Below are positions 1 to 5,547 of a DNA stretch of 7,143 nucleotides, in pieces (the stretch's first letter is position 1; each line of letters begins with the position of its first letter). Under the pieces are notes generated by a model. That model was not told where the DNA came from and searched no databases. It saw only the letters and a list, made by a program, of their open reading frames with translations. The position numbers and the translations under genes were made by a program. Origin of the DNA: an uncultured Clostridia bacterium (GTDB lineage Bacteria > Bacillota > Clostridia > TANB77 > CAG-508); NCBI GenBank assembly GCA_947628885.1, contig CANRBO010000067.1:1-7143 (forward strand), written 5' to 3'.

Positions 1-591
1 AACCAAACTCGAAAATGGTAGCAGAAAATATGTATAAAGACGGAGCTAATGGAACAGGAGAAAGTGTAGGAAGTTATCTAGTAGACAGCCAAGCATGGAA
101 TAGAGTTTGTCATATATTTGACAAAATATTAGGAAATAGTGATAGTGAAAGAACAATATTAAATTCAACAAAATGGGGAAATTATTATGATAATAGTACA
201 ACAGATTATTCAAAAGTAAAAGGCTTGTGGGCAAACAATGGAGGCACAAAGACTGGAGCGCAACTTGCTACAAAATATGAAACAGAACAATTGACGGCAG
301 AAGATAGAATAGATCAAACAACAGGATATTCATATATAGAAATACCAACAGGCTCAAGTGATGATTTCAGATTGTATAATATATATGACATGGCAGGAAA
401 TATGTGGGAGTGGACAACTGGACATAATGTGAAAACTAGCGGAGATGCAAAACAAATGTTCGTTGTATGCTCGCGGTGGCTGCTTATATAATGCAGGGAG
501 TGTCTACCCGGTCGTTCGCACACACGGTGACGGTATAATAACTAATAGGAATTCTGCCGTTGCTTTTCGTGTTGTGCTTTATATAAAATAA
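1..591 (+). pseudogene. Formylglycine-generating-enzyme-like (SUMF1/FGE-sulfatase fold) protein, 5'-truncated by window, frameshifted
   Basis: This is the C-terminal portion of an FGE-sulfatase / C-type-lectin-fold protein. The frame is already open at base 3, so the ATG at 15 is probably internal and the true start lies upstream. Family marks seen are NMYKDG near the left edge, SQAWNRV, STKWGNY and the hallmark YDMAGNMWEWTTG at about 390-423. The frame stops at 489-491, but the expected C-terminus (ARGG...AFRVVLYIK) continues in the next frame from about 469 to the TAA at 589-591. The TGA at 430-432 in the second frame bounds the shift to about 433-468, and removing one base (for example the T near 468, giving FVV-ARGG) restores the reading. 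Relatives in gut Clostridia are often exported and serve as binding scaffolds rather than sulfatase-maturing enzymes; function here is inferred. It could be a pseudogene, a sequencing error or an out-of-frame variant. Confidence 0.75.
456..579 (+). other. Putative DGR-type variable region at the 3' end of the FGE-like gene
   Basis: The 3' end of the FGE-like gene differs sharply in composition from its surroundings. By hand count, 469-579 is about 50% G+C and only about 19% A, in a neighbourhood dominated by A. Codons here often end in C (tgc, gtc, tac, cgc, cac, gac, gcc), although the neighbouring genes prefer T or A in third position. Many fit NNC/NNT derivatives of an AAC/AAT template. 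The stretch sits in the ligand-binding C-terminal part of a C-type-lectin fold and ends in a conserved-looking FRVVLYIK tail, the usual place for a diversity-generating retroelement variable region. A small hairpin (TTTCA/TGAAA, 593-607) follows the stop. No template repeat or reverse transcriptase is in the window, so this rests on composition and family knowledge. Domain-specific codon bias or local horizontal transfer are alternatives. Confidence 0.45.
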
Positions 592-624
592 ATTTCATTG
601 AGTGAAAAATATTTGAAAAAATAA

Positions 625-652
625 TTGACAACTTAAAATCCATTGATATAAA
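625..652 (+). promoter_or_regulatory. Sigma-A-type promoter for the Ig-like surface protein gene
   Basis: A perfect -35 hexamer TTGACA lies at 625-630. After 16 bp comes TATAAA at 647-652, preceded by TG at 644-645, giving an extended -10. Transcription would start near 659, leaving a leader of about 120 nt before the ATG at 783. The leader can form a loose hairpin (ACAAAT 704-709 with ATTTGT 753-758, imperfect pairing inside). I do not recognise a riboswitch class in it. Confidence 0.6.
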
Positions 653-782
653 ATATAGAAAATGAAAAATATACATAAGAAAAATTTACGTATTAATTAG
701 TGAACAAATTGATGGAAACGGAAGGAACAAAATTTAATTCTTTTCCAACTAGATTTGTGCCTTAGAAAGGAAGGGACAAAAA

Positions 783-1538
783 ATGAAGAAAAAGTTATTA
801 TTTATATTTTTTGCAGCACTTTTTATTGTCGCTATATTTAATATCCAAGTTAATGCAGAAGATGAATTTACAATCACAGATCAAAGTGTAGATGTTAAAT
901 TAAACGCTACTAAATATTTACAAACAAGTGGAGGAAGCGGACCTATTACATGGGAAAGTGATGATTATACAATAGCAAGTGTTGATAATGGAACAGTAAC
1001 AGGTAATAAAATAGGCAAGACTAATATAAAAGCCACAAGAGGAGGCAAAACAGCAACTTGTGAAGTAAATGTAGTATACAATGGAATAACCATTGGTGGA
1101 AATGGATATGAAACTGTTTCAAGTGTAAATTTAATTATAGGAGAGCATAGTACTGAACAACTAACTTCAAAAGTTGAAGATGGAGACTTTGAAGAAGTTC
1201 CTGATGCAGTGGTTACTTGGACTAGTGATGCTCCAGGTACAGTTTCCGTAAATAAAACCACTGGATTAATAACAGCCATTAAACCAGGAGAAGCAACCAT
1301 CACAGCATCAGTTGCGGGAGCAACAGACACTTGTAAAGTTACAGTATATAATGGTCCTGAATTTACAGATTTTTCACAAGCTCAATATGAAATTATGTTA
1401 GAAGGTACAGACGAACTATTACAAATTAAGGGAATACGACCTCAAGGTTATATTGATAATAGTTATTATTATATAATTACACCAAACCAAACAAGACCCA
1501 ATGTCATCATAAATAGTAGACGGAGATATAAACTCTGA
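783..1538 (+). CDS. Bacterial Ig-like (BIG2) surface protein, N-terminal half of a frameshifted gene
   Basis: Secreted cell-surface protein; this reading frame gives its first 251 residues. Residues 1-25 form a signal peptide (MKKK, hydrophobic core, VNA before Glu26). Two BIG2-type Ig-like domains follow, at about 28-98 and 114-190. Each shows the family pattern of ITW/VTWTS, an (I/V)ASV- or TVSV-like strand, G.VTG or GLITA, then G.T.I.A and a closing C.V.V strand. Such domains usually act as rigid stalks or adhesive modules. The start is supported by GGAAGGG at 769-775, 7 nt upstream of the ATG. The frame ends in an atypical tail (NSRRRYKL) at a TGA. The continuation is in frame +1 from base 1513 (IVDGDINSEEM) and runs to 2382, so one extra base near 1511-1516 appears to split a gene of about 530 codons. 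As read, the product would be secreted but not anchored. Confidence 0.8.
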   Translation: MKKKLLFIFFAALFIVAIFNIQVNAEDEFTITDQSVDVKLNATKYLQTSGGSGPITWESDDYTIASVDNGTVTGNKIGKTNIKATRGGKTATCEVNVVYNGITIGGNGYETVSSVNLIIGEHSTEQLTSKVEDGDFEEVPDAVVTWTSDAPGTVSVNKTTGLITAIKPGEATITASVAGATDTCKVTVYNGPEFTDFSQAQYEIMLEGTDELLQIKGIRPQGYIDNSYYYIITPNQTRPNVIINSRRRYKL

Positions 1539-1542
1539 AGAA

Positions 1543-2382
1543 ATGGATGATATTATTGAGAGTTTTTCTATAAATGAAGATGAAAATTATATTTATAATA
1601 GGAATTTGGCAAAATATGCCGAATTAAATCAAGATATGTATATATGGATATTGCAGGAAAAAAGGTTAGAAGGTTACTATTATGATGAAAATGGTAATTA
1701 TGTAAGCAGTAAAACTAAATTTCTTGTAGAAGGCAAAAAACTAACAAGAGCAGAATTGCCACCATTAAATTTAATATTAAATAATTTCTATATAGGACAT
1801 TTTGACAGTACAACAAATGTAGAAGAAGATAATTATTCACGCATATCGTTTGATTTCCCAACTGTAACAGAAAATAGAAAATTTACAATAAAAATTGGTA
1901 GAGTTACAGATATTTCAATATTATCTAAAATTCAAAATAATGATTATTCAGGAATTGTGGAATTATTAAATTATGCAAAAACTCATGATTCAATATATTT
2001 GCAAAACTTAACAACTATAAGTGAAGGATATTATAAGAGTGATACACCTCTTTTTGATGGAAGACAATTATTGCAAAATAAAGAATATTACTATATATAC
2101 GTAGAATTTGATGATGAGGACGGAAAATATTATCCAATAGAAGGAGTAACATTAGGACAAGCTTGGTTTTCATCTTTTTCAAATAGTTGGGAATTATGGG
2201 CTTATACAAGTTCTAATTTTCAATGGAGTAATTTACACCCTTCTGTAAATGATGACACGGTTGCTAAAGGAAACTTACCACAAACAGGTGTAACATCAGC
2301 CGCCTTGATCTCTTTTGTAGGTATAGCATTAGTTGGCATGTTCTGCTATAAAAAATATAATAAATATAAAGATATAAAATAA
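1543..2382 (+). CDS. LPXTG-anchored C-terminal half of the Ig-like surface protein gene
   Basis: This is the downstream part of the frameshifted surface-protein gene. The frame is open from 1513, and the ATG at 1543 has no credible Shine-Dalgarno of its own, so it is probably not an independent start. The product has no signal peptide. Residues 1-240 are a Tyr/Asn/Asp-rich extracellular domain that I recognise only loosely from clostridial Ig-like surface proteins (for example YYYIYVEFDDEDGKYYP, GVTLGQAW). The C-terminus is a textbook sortase signal: LPQTG at 245-249, a hydrophobic segment at about 252-268, then a basic tail KKYNKYKDIK. Joined to the upstream half, it would give a wall-anchored Ig-domain protein; alone it would be neither exported nor anchored. 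No sortase gene is in the window. A strong terminator begins 43 nt after the stop. Confidence 0.7.
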   Translation: MDDIIESFSINEDENYIYNRNLAKYAELNQDMYIWILQEKRLEGYYYDENGNYVSSKTKFLVEGKKLTRAELPPLNLILNNFYIGHFDSTTNVEEDNYSRISFDFPTVTENRKFTIKIGRVTDISILSKIQNNDYSGIVELLNYAKTHDSIYLQNLTTISEGYYKSDTPLFDGRQLLQNKEYYYIYVEFDDEDGKYYPIEGVTLGQAWFSSFSNSWELWAYTSSNFQWSNLHPSVNDDTVAKGNLPQTGVTSAALISFVGIALVGMFCYKKYNKYKDIK

Positions 2383-2425
2383 AAATTTAGAATTACATGA
2401 GTAAGTTTGAAATAATAAATGTAGT

Positions 2426-2466
2426 AAAACCATGTGTTTTAGCGAAAGCTATAGCACATGGCTTTT
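2426..2466 (+). terminator. Rho-independent terminator after the surface-protein gene
   Basis: A perfect 7-bp stem, CCATGTG (2430-2436) with CACATGG (2455-2461), encloses a second 4-bp stem TAGC/GCTA capped by a GAAA tetraloop (2440-2451). It is followed by CTTTT (2462-2466) and preceded by AAAA (2426-2429), so it could work in both directions. It separates the surface-protein gene from the gdpP promoter that begins 13 nt downstream. Confidence 0.8.
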
Positions 2467-2478
2467 AACATTAAAAAA

Positions 2479-2507
2479 TTGACAAAACACTAAAAAAATA
2501 GTACAAT
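2479..2507 (+). promoter_or_regulatory. Sigma-A promoter of the gdpP cluster
   Basis: TTGACA at 2479-2484 and TACAAT at 2502-2507 are separated by exactly 17 bp, a near-consensus vegetative promoter. Transcription would start near 2514, about 150 nt ahead of gdpP. No equally good promoter was found before rplI or dnaB, so this one may drive all three genes by readthrough. Confidence 0.75.
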
Positions 2508-2513
2508 ATAAAT

Positions 2514-2629
2514 TGTAATATTATAGGCAAATATTATTGAAAAATCAATTGTTTACGAAATACAGCAAGCTGTAAAAAGGCAATAGGTTTATAGGTAAAT
2601 CCTTTATTAAAAACCTAAATATATTATAC
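2514..2629 (+). promoter_or_regulatory. Hairpin-rich 5' leader of gdpP
   Basis: The leader contains two clear inverted repeats: TACAG/CTGTA with loop CAAG (2561-2574), and TAGGTTT (2584-2590) with AAACCTA (2611-2617), the latter enclosing a weak AGG/CCT pair. ATTGTTT (2548-2554) can also pair, with G-U wobbles, with AAGGCAAT (2577-2584), enclosing the first hairpin. There is no U-tract, so it is not a simple terminator. It does not resemble the c-di-AMP (ydaO) riboswitch, the obvious candidate for a gdpP leader. The pairing is seen; any regulatory role is inferred. Confidence 0.35.
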
Positions 2630-2665
2630 AAGGAGAGTATGATTTAATCATACAAAAAATAAATG
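2630..2665 (+). promoter_or_regulatory. gdpP ribosome binding site separated from its ATG by a hairpin
   Basis: AAGGAG at 2630-2635 is the only good Shine-Dalgarno, yet the ATG is at 2663. In between, GTATGAT (2637-2643) and ATCATAC (2647-2653) form a perfect 7-bp hairpin with loop TTA. Folding it out leaves an effective spacing of about 10 nt. An ATG inside the hairpin (2639) is followed by ATT and TAA, a two-codon reading frame in the gdpP frame. TAA at 2660-2662 directly precedes the gdpP ATG, which rules out an upstream start in this frame. Confidence 0.55.
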
Positions 2666-4693
2666 TCAAACGGAAATAATATAAATACAAATAAATTTAC
2701 TTCCAAGACAATGATATATTTAGTAATTATAGCAGTATTAATGATTTTAATTTGTATATATAATTACAGGTTAATACCATTTTTTGTATGCTTGTATGCA
2801 GCTATAATTATCTATACAGTTTTCACAAATAAAAAGAGAAAGGCGGAACTATCTAGAGAATTAAGAGATTTAACATTAGATGTAAATAACACAGCCAAAA
2901 CTACTTTAATCAATTCGCCATTTCCTTTGATTATGTTGGAAACTAATGGAAATATTATTTGGAAAAGTGAAAAATTTGCTCAGGAATTCAGTGAAAATAA
3001 TATTGACAACATGGTGGATGAGATACTTGATGAAATAAAATTAAACATTGAAAATTCAGAAAACAAAGAAAAAGGAAATATAAATACAAACACTAAAATT
3101 GACGGAAAAGATTATTTGATTTTAGGTTCTTATGTGAAATCAAAAAAATCACACAAAAAAGAACAAGATTATACCACAATTTTATATTTCATTGATAACA
3201 CAAATATAAAGAAATTAGAGCAGAAAGCAGAAGACGAAGATATTTGTATCGGGATAATTATGATCGATAATTATGAAGAAATAAATCAAAGAATATCTGC
3301 TGAAATCTTGCCATTAATCACAACACAAGTTGAAAAAATAATTTATGATTGGGCAAACAAATATAATGCTCTTATTATCAAATCTGATAGAGATACCTTT
3401 TATTGTGTAATTGAGCAAAAAGACCTAGCACAAGCAAAAGAAGATAAAATGACCATATTAGATGATATAAAAAATACAAAATTGCCTGATGTTGATATAT
3501 CAGAAATCAGCCAACCAACATTAAGTATAGCGTTTTCTGATGACGGAGAAACTTTTATTGAAAAAACTACTTCTACAAGGGCTGTTATTGACATTGCTCT
3601 TGGAAGAGGTGGAGATCAAGCAATTGTTAAAATAGACGGCAAGTATGAATTCTTTGGTGGTAGAACACAAGAACTAGAAAAAAGGACAAAAGTAAAGGCA
3701 AGGATGGTGTCACATGCTCTAAAAGAATTAATACAAGAATCAGACAATGTAATTATTATGGGACACTCAAAGGGAGACATGGACTCAATAGGTTCTGCCA
3801 TGGGATTATACAGACTTACTAAAACACTTGGAAAAGATGCTAAAATTGTCAGTGAAGCTTCAGGAATAGGCTTAGAAAAATTTATTGAAACAGCCAAAAA
3901 AGAAGAAATATATAGTGAGTGTTTTATAAATGTGGAAGATGCCAAAGAATTGGTAAAACCAAATACTCTTTTAATTGTAGTTGATACCAACAAGAAAAAT
4001 TATGTAGAATCTCAGGAACTTCTAGAAATGGTGCCAAGGGTTGTAGTAATTGATCACCATAGAAGAAGTACTGATTACATAGAAAATGCAGTATTAACTT
4101 TCCACGAAGTTTATGCATCTTCAGCATCAGAGCTTGTTACAGAAATACTGGAATATTCACAAGAAAATATTGAACTTACAAATCTTGAAATAGAAGCTTT
4201 ATATGCTGGAATTATGCTAGACACTAAAAACTTCACATTTAAAACAGGTGTAAGAACTTTCGAAGCAGCAGCTTACTTAAGAAAATGTGGAGTAGATATA
4301 ATTAAAGTAAAAAAATGGTTCCAAAGTGATTTAGAAACTTATCAAACAATTTCAAATATTGTTTCTAAATCTGAGATGATAAATGATAATATCGCGATTT
4401 CAGTTTATGAAGAAGATGATGAAAATGCAAATATAATTGCAGCCAAAGCAGCTGATGAATTATTAACAATAGGCGATATAACTGCATCATTTGTTTTAGG
4501 AAAAACTAACGAAAAGGTTTATATTAGTGGAAGATCAATAGGCGACATAAATGTTCAAATTATATTAGAAAAGTTAGGTGGCGGTGGTCACATCACACTA
4601 GCTGGAGCACAACTTGAAAATATTAGTTTGGAAGATGCAAAACAAGAATTAATCAACAGAATAAATGAGTACTTTTTCGAAATTGAGAACTAA
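2663..4693 (+). CDS. gdpP: Cyclic-di-AMP phosphodiesterase GdpP (YybT family)
   Basis: Membrane-bound enzyme that hydrolyses c-di-AMP to pApA, lowering the second messenger that controls potassium and osmolyte balance and wall homeostasis. The 676 residues are slightly longer than the usual ~655-660. Domains in order: two transmembrane helices (about 17-34 and 38-54), a PAS-like region (about 80-180), a degenerate GGDEF domain (about 190-330, with SDRDT at 241-245 where the signature would lie), a DHH phosphoesterase domain (about 345-505) and DHHA1 (about 580-670). Metal-site motifs are present: GHSKGDMDS with D372 and D374, VVDT with D441, and DHH at 464-466. The DHHA1 motif GGGGH is at 639-643. 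All key residues are intact, so it should be active. It is first in the gdpP-rplI-dnaB order conserved in Firmicutes. The 281-nt gap to rplI is wide and contains a repeat element. Confidence 0.95.
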   Translation: MSNGNNINTNKFTSKTMIYLVIIAVLMILICIYNYRLIPFFVCLYAAIIIYTVFTNKKRKAELSRELRDLTLDVNNTAKTTLINSPFPLIMLETNGNIIWKSEKFAQEFSENNIDNMVDEILDEIKLNIENSENKEKGNINTNTKIDGKDYLILGSYVKSKKSHKKEQDYTTILYFIDNTNIKKLEQKAEDEDICIGIIMIDNYEEINQRISAEILPLITTQVEKIIYDWANKYNALIIKSDRDTFYCVIEQKDLAQAKEDKMTILDDIKNTKLPDVDISEISQPTLSIAFSDDGETFIEKTTSTRAVIDIALGRGGDQAIVKIDGKYEFFGGRTQELEKRTKVKARMVSHALKELIQESDNVIIMGHSKGDMDSIGSAMGLYRLTKTLGKDAKIVSEASGIGLEKFIETAKKEEIYSECFINVEDAKELVKPNTLLIVVDTNKKNYVESQELLEMVPRVVVIDHHRRSTDYIENAVLTFHEVYASSASELVTEILEYSQENIELTNLEIEALYAGIMLDTKNFTFKTGVRTFEAAAYLRKCGVDIIKVKKWFQSDLETYQTISNIVSKSEMINDNIAISVYEEDDENANIIAAKAADELLTIGDITASFVLGKTNEKVYISGRSIGDINVQIILEKLGGGGHITLAGAQLENISLEDAKQELINRINEYFFEIEN

Positions 4694-4713
4694 GATTTTA
4701 TAATTTATTAAAA

Positions 4714-4904
4714 TGCATGAATATAATTATTTTTGAATATGCCGCGCAGCGCACAACCGGAGCGTTAGCGCAGGGCGAATGAAGCAAATTACATACAAGA
4801 GCCGAATGGCATTATGTATTTCATAAAGTATATTAATTGCACAGCCATGAAGGCATAATGGAATTTGCGACAGCAAGGCTAGAAAAAATAATTATATTCA
4901 TGCA
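4714..4904. repeat. 21-bp perfect inverted arms enclosing repeat copy 1 (MITE/REP-like)
   Basis: The 21 bases at 4714-4734, beginning TGCATGAATATAATTA, are perfectly reverse-complementary to 4884-4904, which end in TCATGCA. They bracket a 149-nt interior containing the core repeat. The unit resembles a miniature inverted-repeat element with no coding capacity, or a long cruciform or hairpin. An 11-bp direct repeat, ATTTTATAATT, lies outside the arms (4695-4705 and 4919-4929), but 8 and 14 bp away from them, so it is not a clean target-site duplication. The arms may also act on the RNA as a long hairpin between gdpP and rplI. Confidence 0.6.
4744..4878 (+). repeat. Intergenic repeat core, copy 1 (forward)
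   Basis: This ~135-nt element recurs at 7007-7143 in opposite orientation, with roughly 90% identity apart from one divergent stretch at about 4819-4830. It begins with a G+C-rich block (GCGCAGCGC, then ACCGGAGCGTTAGCG) unlike the A+T-rich surroundings and ends GCGACAGCAAGG. Internal pairing is extensive. GCAAATT (4784-4790) pairs with AATTTGC (4862-4868). TACATA/TATGTA (4790-4795, 4813-4818) encloses GCC-GAAT-GGC. CCAT/ATGG pair at 4845-4861, and CATTATG (4810-4816) can alternatively pair with CATAATG (4854-4860). No reading frame of note is present. The pairing is conserved in both copies. It could be a dispersed palindromic repeat or a structured RNA; I do not recognise a named family. Confidence 0.75.
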
Positions 4905-4974
4905 ATTGAAAAATTAAAATTTTATAATTAATTTGTGGCTAATAATAGATTGAAGATAGGAAAGGAGTTCTAAA

Positions 4975-5421
4975 ATGAAAGTGATTCTTTTAGATAATGT
5001 AAAAGGCGTAGGAAAAAAAGACGAAATCATTAATGCAAATGACGGCTATGCAAGAAATTTTTTGTTACCTAAAAAGCTTGCAGTAGAAGCAAATAATAGC
5101 AATTTAGCAAAATTAAAATCAAAACAAGATTCTAGTGCTTTTAAAAAAGAAGAAGAAAGAAAAAAAGCTATAGAGATAAAAGAAAAGTTAAGTGATATAA
5201 CTCTACAAATCTCTGTTAAAGCAGGAGAAAACGGAAAAATATTTGGTGGAGTTACATCAAAAGAAATATCAGAAAAATTAAAAACAGATTATAAAATAGA
5301 ACTAGATAAAAAGAAAATAGATATAAAAGATACAATAAAAATGGTAGGATTATTCACAGTAGACTTAAAGCTATTTGAAGGTGTCGTAGGAAAACTAAAA
5401 GTTAATGTAATTGGAAATTAA
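4975..5421 (+). CDS. rplI: 50S ribosomal protein bL9 (L9)
   Basis: Structural protein of the large ribosomal subunit that binds 23S rRNA near the base of the L1 stalk and helps keep reading frame and polysome spacing. Length (148 residues) and architecture match the family. A compact N-terminal domain starts MKVILLDNVKGVGKKDE and carries the signature GYARNFLLPKKLAV at 24-37. A long charged helix (about 40-75) follows, then the C-terminal domain with GKIFGGVTSKEI at 87-98. AAAGGAG at 4961-4967 sits 7 nt ahead of the ATG. Upstream lies the repeat element instead of the short spacer one might expect, and no convincing promoter is visible, so expression probably depends on readthrough from gdpP or on a weak promoter in the gap. 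The gap to dnaB is 126 nt and contains a large hairpin. Confidence 0.97.
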   Translation: MKVILLDNVKGVGKKDEIINANDGYARNFLLPKKLAVEANNSNLAKLKSKQDSSAFKKEEERKKAIEIKEKLSDITLQISVKAGENGKIFGGVTSKEISEKLKTDYKIELDKKKIDIKDTIKMVGLFTVDLKLFEGVVGKLKVNVIGN

Positions 5422-5444
5422 ATAATCTAAGTTACACTCTTTAT

Positions 5445-5502
5445 CTTGTAATCTGTAATCAGTTGTTGAAAATAGCGGATTTTCTATTGATTACATTACG
5501 AG
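5445..5502 (+). promoter_or_regulatory. Long hairpin in the rplI-dnaB spacer
   Basis: The spacer folds into one long stem. CTTGTAAT (5445-5452) pairs with ATTACGAG (5495-5502, one G-U). After a CT bulge, GTAATCA (5455-5461) pairs perfectly with TGATTAC (5488-5494). After an internal loop, GAAAAT (5468-5473) pairs with ATTTTC (5479-5484) around loop AGCGG. That is 21 base pairs in total. No U-tract follows, so it is not a classical terminator. It may be an RNA-processing or stability element that sets dnaB expression relative to rplI. The pairing is visible; the role is inferred. Confidence 0.5.
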
Positions 5503-5547
5503 CAAGTAAAAAACGAATCGCCATTACATAGAAAGGTTATAATTAAT

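Noticed and set aside
593..607. TTTCA/TGAAA hairpin right after the FGE-like stop as a terminator
   Set aside because: Only 5 bp with no G+C-rich stem or T-run. It is mentioned only as a possible DGR-associated hairpin.
592..782. DGR template repeat, or a c-di-GMP-type riboswitch, in the gap after the FGE-like gene
   Set aside because: The region is simply A+T-rich with a promoter and a weak hairpin. It has no match to 456-585 and no recognisable aptamer core.
3616..3993. Minus-strand open frames of 64-125 codons opposite the Ig-protein, gdpP and dnaB genes
   Set aside because: They lie antisense within well-identified genes, have no family features and no ribosome sites, and are best explained as shadows of the real coding frames.
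4923..4928. TATAAT as a promoter for rplI
   Set aside because: The nearest -35-like TTGAAA (4906-4911) is only 11 bp away, and the 17-bp position holds ATGCAA. Such hexamers are frequent in this A+T-rich gap.
4695..4929. ATTTTATAATT direct repeats as a target-site duplication of the repeat element
   Set aside because: They sit 8 and 14 bp outside the inverted arms rather than against them, and such A+T-rich words recur by chance here.
5538..5543. TATAAT just before dnaB as a promoter
   Set aside because: It lies 4 bp before the start codon, overlaps the ribosome-binding spacer, and has no -35 at the right distance.
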